Below, in pieces: positions 1 through 7,727 of a stretch of 14,028 bases of DNA. The notes below the pieces were generated by a model. The model searched no databases and was not told where the DNA came from. It saw only the letters and a program-made list of their open reading frames with translations. The DNA comes from Chloroflexota bacterium (GTDB taxonomy: Bacteria; Chloroflexota; Anaerolineae; Anaerolineales; UBA4823), in NCBI GenBank assembly GCA_030636125.1, contig DAOVXM010000014.1:1-14028 (forward strand), in the 5' to 3' direction. Every line of letters begins with the position of its first letter. The first letter of the stretch is position 1. The translations under genes and the position numbers were made by a program.

Positions 1-1001
1 ATGCCAACGAGAATGCCATTAAACTAGCTCGCGCCTACACTGGTAAGTTTAAAATCCTTACCCGCTACCGCTCTTACCATGGAGCAACGTCCGGAGCTAT
101 GGCTTTAACCGGAGACCCGCGTCGCGTGGCCTGGGAGCTCAATTTAATGCCAGGTGTGGTCCATTTTCTGGACCCGTACCGGTATCGCTCCACCTTCCAC
201 CGTACAAATCCCGAAATTGCTGAGTCAGAGTTCACCCAGGATTACCTCAACCACTTGGAGGAGATCATAACATTTGAGGGTCCTGACACCATTGCAGCGA
301 TCTTGATTGAAACGGTGACCGGCACCAACGGAGTGATCATTCCCCCGGATGGCTACCTGCAAGGAGTACGCCAGTTGTGCGACCGCTACGGCATCTTGCT
401 GATCACAGATGAAGTGATGAGTGGCTTTGGTCGCACTGGAAAATGGTTTGCCGTGGATCATTGGGGAGTCATACCTGACTTGATGACTATGGCAAAGGGC
501 TTGACCTCCGGATATGCACCATTGGGAGCTGTAGCCATGCGTTCCGAGATCACCGAGTTCTTTAATGAGTCTGTTTATCAAGGAGGCTTAACCTATAACG
601 CCCATCCTATCTCATTAGCGGCGGCGATCGCTAATATACAGGTCATGCAAGAGGATAGGCTCATTGAACGTTCGGCTGTGATGGGACCCATCATGCGACG
701 TATGCTGACTGATTTGGGTGAACAGCACCCATCAGTAGGCGAGGTGCGTTCTATCGGGCTGTTTGGTGTGCTTGAGCTGGTGCGCGACCGCCAGACTAGA
801 GAACCACTAGCACCATATAATGGCACCAGCCCCGAAATGGTCGCTTTACGAGACTATATGCTGGAGAATGGTGTCTTCCTGTATACCCATTGGCACACAG
901 TGCTGATCATCCCACCATTAATCATTACCGAGGAGCAACTCGCGCAGGGCTTTGCAGTTTTAGATAAAGCTCTGGAAATTACCGATGAGTGGGCTAATTA
1001 A
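1..1001 (+). CDS. Class III PLP-dependent aminotransferase (omega-transaminase type), 5' end missing
   Basis: The reading frame is open from base 3 to the TAA at 999-1001, so the true start lies before the window. The ATG at 1-3 is out of frame and meaningless. About 333 residues are visible; the family usually has 430-460. The visible part begins with the conserved ANENAIKLAR segment followed by YRSYHGAT. The PLP-ring aspartate is in ITDEVMSGFGRTG (Asp codon at 408-410). The Schiff-base lysine is in MAKGLTSGYAPLG (Lys codon at 495-497). These enzymes move an amino group from an omega-amine or beta-amino acid to pyruvate or 2-oxoglutarate in the cytoplasm. The sequence style is that of taurine/beta-alanine:pyruvate transaminases, but substrate cannot be read from it. 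It is the only + strand gene and overlaps the end of the opposing gene by 8 bp. Family certain, substrate unknown. Confidence 0.95.
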   Translation, partial: ANENAIKLARAYTGKFKILTRYRSYHGATSGAMALTGDPRRVAWELNLMPGVVHFLDPYRYRSTFHRTNPEIAESEFTQDYLNHLEEIITFEGPDTIAAILIETVTGTNGVIIPPDGYLQGVRQLCDRYGILLITDEVMSGFGRTGKWFAVDHWGVIPDLMTMAKGLTSGYAPLGAVAMRSEITEFFNESVYQGGLTYNAHPISLAAAIANIQVMQEDRLIERSAVMGPIMRRMLTDLGEQHPSVGEVRSIGLFGVLELVRDRQTREPLAPYNGTSPEMVALRDYMLENGVFLYTHWHTVLIIPPLIITEEQLAQGFAVLDKALEITDEWAN

Positions 1002-2691
1002 GCCTGCGATTCTCTTGGGCGAAGATGTGACGTAATAACGCCAAGCTGGCGGCATATGTAGCGTCCATGCCATAGTAAGACAGGCTGCCTGCCCCAAGAT
1101 TTTTACCCTTACTTAGTGGCGTATCGGATGCGTAGTGGATGACCCCCAGGTCAAACGGTAAGCCATATAGGTTAACGATCTCGTTGACTGGATGCCGTTT
1201 GGGACGGTACATCTCATAAACCGCAGACAAGTACGGACCGGCCTCCATCTCTATATCAGTATAACCCTCCCGGTAAAAGACATCCATATAACTGGCATTT
1301 TGTAAAAAAGTACCCCTCACCGAGACCGCTTTCTGGTTATCCAGCACTGTCCCATATAACAAGTAAGGAGAGACATCTGCTGAATGGAATGTGTTGGGGA
1401 ATATATAGGTATTCTCAGATTGCTCATCGTGGATTACGTTGGAAATCATCACATCACCCACAACGCCGTTCAACGTAGCAGCTTTACCCATTACATATAC
1501 CCCTAGGATATCACCTACATGCTCCGAAACCTCGGAAAGGATATTATAAGCTGCCAAACCAAGCGGGTAATCAATATTAAATAATAGGGCATTGCTGTTC
1601 ACCAAAAAGGATAAATCCCCATCGCGAGCGCGCGGGTCAAAAAGTTTTACATCCAAACGTGACAGATCGACGATTTGGGCCTCAACATTAAAATAATGTT
1701 CGGCTGGTACCCTCATGATCCCGTGAGTACGTTCTTGAGTGAGTCGCTCCGCGAGGATTTCCATAGCGTGAGGTGATTGCTGGTACTTTTTAAACACATA
1801 GTAAAGGAAATTTTCCTCACCATAGGGCACATCGCGTGATTGAATCTCCTCCCACTCCTCCGCGAGATATATGTTCTCAGGTTTATTTAAATAATCTGTC
1901 AACATATCTTTATACTGCAAAGCGAAGCCTGTAAGCAAATTCAATATGCTATGGGTATTGCTGGAAATAAAATAAACCGGTCGCTCGCGCAGTTCGGGGC
2001 AAACCCGCTCGATATTCTCCCACCAGGCATGAGTTGCTCGCCGGTACTCGCTTAGAGAACCGTTAAGCAATCGCACTGCTAAATTTCTGGTGGACTCAGA
2101 AATTTTTCTCAAGTTATTGGTGAAAGCATCTCCCCAAATCACACTTAACCGCCTTAGGTCTCCCACAGAAACCTCAAGCGCATCAGCCAGATATGGCCAA
2201 CTCTCTTCGTTATCTTGAAAATCTTCCAGGAATGCTTTTACCGGTTGCAGTAAGTAATGCAATTTATTCCATTCAATCTGAAAGGCTGTGAGGATTGGGA
2301 TCAAATCGTCAATATCCGAACGGCTAGCTATGACGCAGGCTAAAGTATCCCGCCCATTATAGAAGCAGCGTCTCCGGCGGGCGACGGCAGGCGCTTCTTC
2401 CCAGTTCTCTACGTTATCATACCCTGCCCGTGTAAAAACATCTGTACTCTGACCCAAAACCACCAGGCGCACCTCTGGCATACACGATGGGGTACGTAAT
2501 AAAGTGTAGATAAATGCGCCCATATCAGGCTTGGTCCCTCTAACTGCCGGATGGAGTAACGAGTTCATCCCAGCATGGGCTTCTTCAAGCGTCCGTATTT
2601 GTACTTCCGCTGTAGAACGCAGTAAAGAATAATATGTTCGCAAATATAGCTCGACTTCTTCAGAGGCTGTGCTGGGGACGGTACGCTCCAC
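994..2691 (-). CDS. Uncharacterised 565-residue protein with a nucleoside phosphorylase/AMP nucleosidase-like C-terminal domain
   Basis: I do not recognise a named family for the whole protein. The start is GTG at 2691-2689, supported by GGAG 7 nt upstream; it lies 3 nt after the stop of the preceding gene. Residues 1 to about 350 look helical, soluble and rich in aromatic and charged residues, with no motif I can name. From about residue 365 the pattern follows PNP/UDP-type nucleoside phosphorylases and nucleosidases: GKAATLNGVVGDVMIS (402-417), the equivalent of the GIAGGL...GDIVVS segment; then HDEQSENTY (421-429); IEMEAGPY (480-487), matching the ribose-binding EMEA; and HYASDTPL (519-526), matching the catalytic-Asp segment, with SD.PL as in AMP nucleosidase. 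No signal peptide or membrane helix is seen. Gene is sound; the C-terminal homology is my inference from motif order, and the substrate could be a nucleoside or nucleotide. Confidence 0.8.
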   Translation of the reverse strand: MERTVPSTASEEVELYLRTYYSLLRSTAEVQIRTLEEAHAGMNSLLHPAVRGTKPDMGAFIYTLLRTPSCMPEVRLVVLGQSTDVFTRAGYDNVENWEEAPAVARRRRCFYNGRDTLACVIASRSDIDDLIPILTAFQIEWNKLHYLLQPVKAFLEDFQDNEESWPYLADALEVSVGDLRRLSVIWGDAFTNNLRKISESTRNLAVRLLNGSLSEYRRATHAWWENIERVCPELRERPVYFISSNTHSILNLLTGFALQYKDMLTDYLNKPENIYLAEEWEEIQSRDVPYGEENFLYYVFKKYQQSPHAMEILAERLTQERTHGIMRVPAEHYFNVEAQIVDLSRLDVKLFDPRARDGDLSFLVNSNALLFNIDYPLGLAAYNILSEVSEHVGDILGVYVMGKAATLNGVVGDVMISNVIHDEQSENTYIFPNTFHSADVSPYLLYGTVLDNQKAVSVRGTFLQNASYMDVFYREGYTDIEMEAGPYLSAVYEMYRPKRHPVNEIVNLYGLPFDLGVIHYASDTPLSKGKNLGAGSLSYYGMDATYAASLALLRHIFAQENRRLN

Positions 2692-2694
2692 AAT

Positions 2695-3075
2695 CTATCT
2701 CCGTCGCTTTTGATGTCTAACTGGGAGGGAATCTACTGGCCCGTATTGAGATGGACCAATCAGATTGTAAACGAGCGCATAAACCACAGACAAGAGTGCG
2801 AAGCCAATTAACGACAAGATCACGGCCACCAGTAAGTACGCATATAAATAGTTGACTCGCCCGAAATAAGGCAGTAAAACGGGTTGAGCCAGTTCATACG
2901 GCGTTGGTAACCATTTCTGTTCCAAGTTCGCCTGTACCAATAATACAGCGCCGGCGAACGCCATAATTGGGATCAGGATCATCAGCACACACCCTATTCC
3001 ACGCCAAACCGGGTGAACCCCCTCGCTACTAGCAGCCTTATAACTTTGAGGGTTGTAACTGTCATATTTTCCCAT
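2695..3075 (-). CDS. Small two-helix membrane protein, function unknown
   Basis: I read this as 126 residues starting at the ATG at 3075-3073, because AAAAGGAG sits 7 nt upstream of it. A longer frame open to 3120 would overlap the preceding gene and lacks that ribosome binding site. The N-terminal 25 residues are polar. Two hydrophobic segments follow: about residues 27-48, and about 77-104, the latter after a loop rich in Leu and Pro. The tail is short and basic, with YGPVDSLPVR and ending HQKRRR, which by the positive-inside rule would be cytoplasmic. No enzymatic motif is visible. It starts 16 nt after the FAD subunit gene stops and ends 3 nt before the next GTG, so it is probably cotranslated with the 565-residue protein and could be its membrane partner. 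That link is inference. Confidence 0.75.
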   Translation of the reverse strand: MGKYDSYNPQSYKAASSEGVHPVWRGIGCVLMILIPIMAFAGAVLLVQANLEQKWLPTPYELAQPVLLPYFGRVNYLYAYLLVAVILSLIGFALLSVVYALVYNLIGPSQYGPVDSLPVRHQKRRR

Positions 3076-3082
3076 CCGCCAG

Positions 3083-3090
3083 CTCCTTTT
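3083..3090 (-). promoter_or_regulatory. Strong ribosome binding site deciding the start of the small membrane protein
   Basis: Read on the minus strand this is AAAAGGAG, 7 nt before the ATG at 3075-3073. It lies in the 16-nt gap after the FAD subunit stop codon (TAA at 3094-3092). It excludes the longer in-frame reading beginning at 3120. Confidence 0.75.
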
Positions 3091-3091
3091 A

Positions 3092-4516
3092 TTAGCCCGA
3101 TTCCTTTCTATGCGCCGCACTTTCGACCGCTTTAACGATCATATAATAGCCAGTGCACCGGCACAGGTTGCCTGTAAGGGCTTGTTGGATTTCGCCTTGT
3201 GTCGGATGTGGTTTTTCCTCCAACAATTTTGCTGCAGACATAATAAATCCGGGCGTACAGTATCCACATTGCACAGCCCCTTCTTCAATAAATGTCTGCT
3301 GGACAGGGTGTAGATTTCCATTATCAGCTAAGCCTTCGATAGTGACTACCTCAGCGCCATGTGCACGCGCGGCCGGCACCAGGCAACTCATAACAGCCAC
3401 ACCATCCAAAAATACAGTGCATGCCCCACATTCTCCCTCAGCGCAACCTTCTTTTGTACCAGTCAGCCCGATATCTTCCCTTAAAAAATCCAGCAATGTC
3501 TTATCATGTCCACCAGGGATCGCATACTCCTGGCCATTGATATGAGTAACGATGGGTAAATCCCCCGTATGTGAAGTACCCTTAACCAATGTGGGCATTT
3601 CACCACTGAAATCTTGACCCCATAACAGTGCCGGATCTTCTGGAAAGTCCCTTCGTTCCTCACTATTCAGGATGTCGCGCAGCCCACGCAGGGTACACAC
3701 GCGCACCATCTCATCGCGGTAGTCTGCGGAAGCACGCAAATCGTCAATCGGTCGAGCAGCTTCCTTAGCCAGTTCGGCTGTAATGGTAATTACATCTTCA
3801 TCTAACGTGCGCCCTGTCAAGTAATTCTCGGCGTCCTTGGCATGGATGATTACCGGAGCAACAGCTCCCAATGTTATGCTGGCTTCATCAACTCTCGCCT
3901 TATCAAGTGTAAGTAAAATGGCAACATTCACTAATGAAATTGCCTGGGCGTTTCGCAATCCCAGCTTAACGAATGTTCCCCGCTGCCCCTTTTTCATGGC
4001 TGGGAAGGATATATCGACCATCATCTCGTCAGAACGCACAACTGTCTGCCGAACCCCAGTGTAAAACTCATCAAGGGAGATTACTCTCTTTCCAGCCTGG
4101 GATAACAAAGTAACTTGCGCTCCCAGAGCAATCAATGGTGTAATCGTGTCATTAGCCGGAGAAGCTGTGATCAGGTTTCCCGCCACTGTGCCACGATTAC
4201 GTATCTGGGGTGCTCCCACTTCCCAACATGCTCTTGCCAAGGGATACGCCCTATCTCTAATTAATTTTGAAGCGACACAGTGATTATGGGTCACCAGCGG
4301 TCCGATATGAATCTGATCATTTTCGTCCAGCCAGATACGCTCCAGGTCTGGAATACGAGTGACATCGATCAGTGTGTCAATACCACTCCGGATTCCGCGC
4401 TCAATTTCTAAAATAATATCCGTTCCCCCTGCAATGATACGCGCGCGTTCACGGCGCTCGCCTAAAATCTTCACTATTTCATCAACACTCGTTGCATTAA
4501 TATATTCTCGCCACAT
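3092..4516 (-). CDS. Molybdenum hydroxylase FAD subunit fused to a C-terminal 2Fe-2S domain (CoxM-CoxS order)
   Basis: The 474 residues form two modules. Residues 1 to about 290 are the FAD-binding subunit of the xanthine dehydrogenase/CO dehydrogenase family, with AGGTD (29-33) and TVAGNL (110-115) contacting the FAD, followed by the CoxM-type C-terminal domain. After a linker (about 291-322), residues 323-474 are a CoxS-type domain carrying two 2Fe-2S clusters: Cys358, 363, 366 and 378 for the plant-ferredoxin-like cluster, and Cys417, 420, 452 and 454 for the helical one. All eight ligands are present. The subunit would pass electrons from the Moco site through the clusters to FAD and then to an acceptor. 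In classic XdhA-type fusions the order is 2Fe-2S then FAD, so this order is reversed. The ATG is preceded by GGAG with 6-nt spacing. The Moco partner and XdhC lie upstream in the same gene string. Substrate is not determined. Confidence 0.95.
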   Translation of the reverse strand: MWREYINATSVDEIVKILGERRERARIIAGGTDIILEIERGIRSGIDTLIDVTRIPDLERIWLDENDQIHIGPLVTHNHCVASKLIRDRAYPLARACWEVGAPQIRNRGTVAGNLITASPANDTITPLIALGAQVTLLSQAGKRVISLDEFYTGVRQTVVRSDEMMVDISFPAMKKGQRGTFVKLGLRNAQAISLVNVAILLTLDKARVDEASITLGAVAPVIIHAKDAENYLTGRTLDEDVITITAELAKEAARPIDDLRASADYRDEMVRVCTLRGLRDILNSEERRDFPEDPALLWGQDFSGEMPTLVKGTSHTGDLPIVTHINGQEYAIPGGHDKTLLDFLREDIGLTGTKEGCAEGECGACTVFLDGVAVMSCLVPAARAHGAEVVTIEGLADNGNLHPVQQTFIEEGAVQCGYCTPGFIMSAAKLLEEKPHPTQGEIQQALTGNLCRCTGYYMIVKAVESAAHRKESG

Positions 4517-4580
4517 AAAATTCTCCGGTTTTTATGCTGGGATTAAAATGGTTGGGTGAATGGTGTGATCGATCATCTGG
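4517..4580. other. Largest intergenic gap in the minus-strand gene string (64 bp)
   Basis: This lies between the XdhC stop (TGA at 4583-4581) and the ATG of the FAD subunit. It contains the GGAG ribosome binding site at 4523-4526 and a 10-bp perfect palindrome TGATCGATCA at 4566-4575. I see no convincing promoter or terminator hairpin. It is the only visible gap long enough to hold much regulation. Confidence 0.5.
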
Positions 4581-5408
4581 TCAAGCATTGCTGACCTGAA
4601 GGTCTTCATTTCTCTCACTGTTTACCATCATCACACTACCATCCCCACCTTGACGAAGCATGATAATTTCGGCCATTATGCTTAAGGCGATCTCCTCCGG
4701 GGTTTCAGCGTTCAACTCCAAGCCCATGGGTGATCTTACTTTCGCCAGCTTTTCCTCCGAGACCCCTGCTTGTAAGAGCTCTTTATAAGTAGTGGTCCAG
4801 CGTCGCCGTGAACCAATAACGCCGATATACCCTACCGGTGTATCCAATAAAGCAGGTAATCCAGGTACGTCGATATTCGATCCTCGGGTTGTCAGCACTA
4901 GATAGGTCCAGGGGGAGATCTCCATGTGCTGTGGAAGTTCCGCCATCTGAACCGGGAGATACTCATCCGCACCCGGAACAGTCTCTGGATTACAGAACTC
5001 CTGCCGGTCATCATTAATTACCACATAAAAACCTAACCACTTGGCCAAATATGCAACCGCTTTTCCTACGTGCCCTGCCCCTATAACGACAAGTGTTGGT
5101 TTTGGTTGAATTGGCTCCACAAATATCTCCAACTGCCCCCCACATATACCTGGATCACCACGTTCCGGATCGTTCATACTGTATTCCAGAAAGCGCGGAT
5201 TACCATCAAGCATGGCTTGTTTCGCTTCGGTTATCACGCGATTCTCTAATTCACCACCGCCAATCGTACCTTCGATCCGTCCATCCGGATAAACTAACAT
5301 TTTACTGGTCGCTCGACGAGGCGTTGATCCACGGCTCCTCACAACAATACACAATGCTCCCGCCTGGTTTTTTGTTTCTAGCTCGGCAAGTTTTTGATAT
5401 ACAGACAC
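4581..5408 (-). CDS. xdhC: XdhC/CoxI family molybdenum-cofactor insertion factor
   Basis: The 275-residue protein has the standard XdhC layout. The N-terminal XdhC/CoxI domain carries GSTPRRATSKMLV (27-39), GTIGGGELE (47-55) and ICGGQLEIFVEP (88-99). The C-terminal Rossmann domain carries GAGHVG (110-115), TTRGSNID (173-180), VIGSRRR (197-203) and the typical AETPEEIALSI ending of the fold. In characterised systems XdhC binds the molybdenum cofactor, protects it during sulfuration and delivers it to the large hydroxylase subunit; here the client would be the 1008-residue subunit encoded upstream. Start is GTG at 5408-5406, two nt after the pyrophosphatase stop. Its ribosome binding site GAGGTG is made of the last two sense codons of that gene, so translation is probably coupled. 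Family assignment is firm. Confidence 0.94.
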   Translation of the reverse strand: MSVYQKLAELETKNQAGALCIVVRSRGSTPRRATSKMLVYPDGRIEGTIGGGELENRVITEAKQAMLDGNPRFLEYSMNDPERGDPGICGGQLEIFVEPIQPKPTLVVIGAGHVGKAVAYLAKWLGFYVVINDDRQEFCNPETVPGADEYLPVQMAELPQHMEISPWTYLVLTTRGSNIDVPGLPALLDTPVGYIGVIGSRRRWTTTYKELLQAGVSEEKLAKVRSPMGLELNAETPEEIALSIMAEIIMLRQGGDGSVMMVNSERNEDLQVSNA

Positions 5409-5410
5409 AG

Positions 5411-6766
5411 CTACACCTCTAAAAGCCCCAAAACAACGGGCAAAAGCTGTTTTTTGCGGGAAACAACACCATCAGCAAAACGGGTTCTATCTGGTTGGCG
5501 AGGATAAGGCAAGTCGTTAAGCTCGGCAGGTTCGTTGGTCAATAATAGCCGACTACAGCCACTAACCACATCGGTCACCATCAACATAGCAAAATCCAAT
5601 CCATCACGTTCCCGTAATTCGTTAAGCGCATTCTCCAACGCACTCAAATGCTCAGCCAATTGTAAAAGATCTGTAACTTCCACCTGCGCGATCGCGAATC
5701 GTAAGCCACCCGCCGAATACATCTTCATGTCCGAATTGACAATTTCACGTGGATCGCGCCTAGATAGACCGGCACCGGCACGTAAAACTTGCTCTCCATA
5801 AGATGTGATCGTCTCGCCTTCAAGAGGGGCATTGCGCACAAATGCCCACCGGCTCAGGCGCTCTGCCGCACGCTGATCGCGTTCCGTTGTGGTCGGTGAG
5901 GTTAGGATTAATGTATCGGATAACAGGCCAGCAAGCATTAAACCAGCCAGTTCAGGAGGCGCACTTAAGCCTACTTCTTCGATTCGTTCCGATACTAAAG
6001 TGCTGGTGCTTCCTACCACATCCACAGAGAAACGAATTGGCGTATGTGTGGACGGATTATCAAGTCGGTGATGATCCAAGATTTCGACCAGTTCAGCCTC
6101 TTCCAAAGCACCTAGAGCCTGGCGAGATTCGTTGTGATCCACCAAGATCAGGCGTAAGCGCGGTGGGTTGAGCACATCTCTTTGGCGGCAGATTCCTACA
6201 TATAATCCCTGGTCATCCACAACAAGGAAATCATCTCCCTCGGCGCGCAGTACTCGATTGATTGAATCCCTGATCCGGTTGCCTAAGTTGAATGTTGGCA
6301 CATTCGTGTCACTTGCCTCCCGACATGGTTTTTCTAGTATTTCTGCAATGCTTATCTCTTGGCGTCGTTGGTGTGGCCCGACCAGAGTGCTTAGAAATGC
6401 GAATAAGCTTGGACCGTTGACTAATCCGTAAGGCGTACCATCCTCATTGACAACTGGTGCCACTCCCCAAGTGCGGCTAGCGATAGCCCAGGCATCACGC
6501 AACTGTGCGTCTGGAGTTGTTGTATCTAAACGCAACGTAACAGACTCAAAGCGTGGGGAGGCATCATTAAGTAAGTCGGGTGCTTCCAGTTCCAAACGTT
6601 TTAGTACCCAGAACGTTTGCGGGTTGACTGCACCTGCACGAGCTGCAATCGCGTCTTCGCCATCTCTCTCACGTAATAACCAGGCATAACCCATAGCCGA
6701 GGCAACTGCGTCTGTATCAGGGTTGACGTGTCCAATTACGTAAAGTGGACTCATTGATGAAATCAT
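5411..6766 (-). CDS. ppaC: Family II (DHH/DHHA2) manganese-dependent inorganic pyrophosphatase with CBS-domain insert
   Basis: The protein hydrolyses pyrophosphate to two phosphates in the cytoplasm. DHH-domain motifs are in order: GHVNPDTD (12-19, metal-binding His13, Asp17, Asp19), VDHNE (209-213), DHHR (231-234) and GLLSDT (280-285). The DHHA2 domain ends with the substrate-binding SRKKQ (436-440). Plain family II enzymes have about 310 residues and motif II near residue 75; here motifs I and II are separated by roughly 135 extra residues (about 70-205). That segment looks like a pair of CBS domains (GVAPVVNEDGTPYGLVNG; DDFLVVDDQGLYVGICRQRD). CBS pairs usually bind adenine nucleotides and inhibit or activate these enzymes. 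It is too short to also hold the DRTGG domain of some CBS-type enzymes. A second ATG at 6754 would place the metal ligands at residues 9, 13 and 15 exactly as in Bacillus subtilis PpaC; neither ATG has a good ribosome binding site. Confidence 0.94.
   Translation of the reverse strand: MISSMSPLYVIGHVNPDTDAVASAMGYAWLLRERDGEDAIAARAGAVNPQTFWVLKRLELEAPDLLNDASPRFESVTLRLDTTTPDAQLRDAWAIASRTWGVAPVVNEDGTPYGLVNGPSLFAFLSTLVGPHQRRQEISIAEILEKPCREASDTNVPTFNLGNRIRDSINRVLRAEGDDFLVVDDQGLYVGICRQRDVLNPPRLRLILVDHNESRQALGALEEAELVEILDHHRLDNPSTHTPIRFSVDVVGSTSTLVSERIEEVGLSAPPELAGLMLAGLLSDTLILTSPTTTERDQRAAERLSRWAFVRNAPLEGETITSYGEQVLRAGAGLSRRDPREIVNSDMKMYSAGGLRFAIAQVEVTDLLQLAEHLSALENALNELRERDGLDFAMLMVTDVVSGCSRLLLTNEPAELNDLPYPRQPDRTRFADGVVSRKKQLLPVVLGLLEV
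5414..5419 (-). promoter_or_regulatory. Ribosome binding site of xdhC embedded in the end of the pyrophosphatase gene
   Basis: Read on the minus strand this is GAGGTG, 5 nt before the GTG start at 5408. It encodes the last two residues (Glu-Val) of the upstream gene, which stops at 5413-5411. This supports the GTG start and translational coupling. Confidence 0.65.
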
Positions 6767-6774
6767 ATACTCAA

Positions 6775-7692
6775 TTAACTCACCGGTGAATTATGTTCAT
6801 ATTCCAGATGATGGCTATAGAAACGTTGGGTTGGATAAGCAAAATCGATGTTCTTATGCACTGCAAAAGCCTTAAGAATAGCTTCCCAAATTATTTGCGA
6901 ACTATCTCTTCTTTGTCTAGGTTCACATAAATACCGTATTGTCAGCTCAACACCACTTTCTTCAACGCTAGAATATACAGTTGGAGTCAGTTTACCATAT
7001 TCGATTAAAAAACGCCTTGTTGCTTTTTCAAAGCTACTTTCTATCATCTCGACATTATCTTTGGCGTATTGATTAGCAATTTCAAGTAGTAAATTTTTTG
7101 CTTTTTGCCAATCACTCTCGAAAGTAATTAATACTGGGAGCTCATTCCAAATATAATCAGAACCCTTAGTGTAATTTGCCAATACTGAAGTAAAGACCAC
7201 TTGGTTAGGTACATGGAGTAAGCGACCTGTACTTTGATCGGCATGAACCCAGTTTCCAATCTCCATTAACGAGAATTGGAATATCCGCTGATCGACCACA
7301 TCTCCAGCAACCTCGCCAATCTCGATCCGGTCTCCCACCTCAAATGGTCTTCGCCACATGATAAAAATCCAACCAAATAAATCGGAGATTGGATCTTTAA
7401 GCGCAATGGCCAGCCCAGCCGAGAGTAAGCCTAAATAGGTCGCTAAAGACTGGAACCCTGCGATCCAGATTCGTCCAATAACAAGTAGACCTACCAGAAA
7501 GAAGAAATAACCAGTGATTTTTCTCCACTGGTAGCGTGTCCGTTTATCGCTAACCCGTTTGGATATTATCGAAGTAGTAAGCCAAAAGAGGAGCCAAAGT
7601 ACAAGGATTGTGATAACTGAATTGATAATTCTCAAATCTAAGCCAAGCCCTTTGGTGTAAATTGCATTCAACCAGTTTGTGATATTATCCAT
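6775..7692 (-). CDS. MscS-family small-conductance mechanosensitive channel
   Basis: I start the gene at the ATG at 7692-7690 (305 residues). An in-frame TTG 12 nt earlier is possible but less likely. Three hydrophobic segments are seen at about residues 20-42, 60-79 and 81-114. The third is the pore helix, with YLGLLSAGLAIALKDPISDL, leading into the family signature RRPFEVGDRIEIGEVAGDV of the beta domain. A soluble alpha/beta C-terminal domain follows and ends with the typical YPTQRFY. These homo-heptameric channels open under membrane tension and release osmolytes during hypo-osmotic shock. The length is close to that of E. coli MscS (286). It sits 35 nt after the hydroxylase large subunit and 8 nt before the pyrophosphatase, with no obvious functional tie to either. 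Confidence 0.93.
   Translation of the reverse strand: MDNITNWLNAIYTKGLGLDLRIINSVITILVLWLLFWLTTSIISKRVSDKRTRYQWRKITGYFFFLVGLLVIGRIWIAGFQSLATYLGLLSAGLAIALKDPISDLFGWIFIMWRRPFEVGDRIEIGEVAGDVVDQRIFQFSLMEIGNWVHADQSTGRLLHVPNQVVFTSVLANYTKGSDYIWNELPVLITFESDWQKAKNLLLEIANQYAKDNVEMIESSFEKATRRFLIEYGKLTPTVYSSVEESGVELTIRYLCEPRQRRDSSQIIWEAILKAFAVHKNIDFAYPTQRFYSHHLEYEHNSPVS
6776..6793. repeat. Near-perfect 18-bp palindrome at the MscS/pyrophosphatase junction
   Basis: The core TCACCGGTGA (6780-6789) is a perfect 10-bp palindrome. It extends to TAA...TTA at both sides, with one mismatched pair (6779/6790). It spans the last codons and stop of the channel gene and ends about 10 bp before the pyrophosphatase ATG. 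It has no loop, so it resembles an operator-like dyad more than a terminator. It could equally be chance within coding sequence. Confidence 0.3.
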
Positions 7693-7727
7693 ATTAACCC
7701 ACAAATCCGAATAAACCTACCAAGCAC

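Noticed and set aside
992..1004. Hairpin GGCT-AATTA-AGCC as a bidirectional terminator
   Set aside because: The stem is only 4 bp and has no T-run on either side.
3076..3120. N-terminal extension of the small membrane protein to 3120
   Set aside because: It would overlap the end of the FAD subunit gene, and the strong AAAAGGAG site is positioned for the ATG at 3075.
3110..3545. Plus-strand open frames over the 2Fe-2S domain coding region
   Set aside because: They are antisense shadows: the minus strand encodes a domain with all cluster cysteines, and the plus-strand products show no recognisable motif.
4531..4560. Possible promoter on the minus strand: TTCACC and CATAAA with an 18-bp spacer
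   Set aside because: Each box matches consensus at only 4 of 6 positions, and the predicted start of transcription would fall on the ribosome binding site at 4523-4526.
4566..4575. Perfect 10-bp palindrome TGATCGATCA as an operator
   Set aside because: It is short, made of overlapping GATC units, its symmetry does not extend to the flanks, and no second copy was noticed; kept only as a note in the gap entry.
5842..6171. Plus-strand open frame of 109 codons opposite the pyrophosphatase
   Set aside because: It is antisense to the conserved DHH motifs and has no recognisable features.
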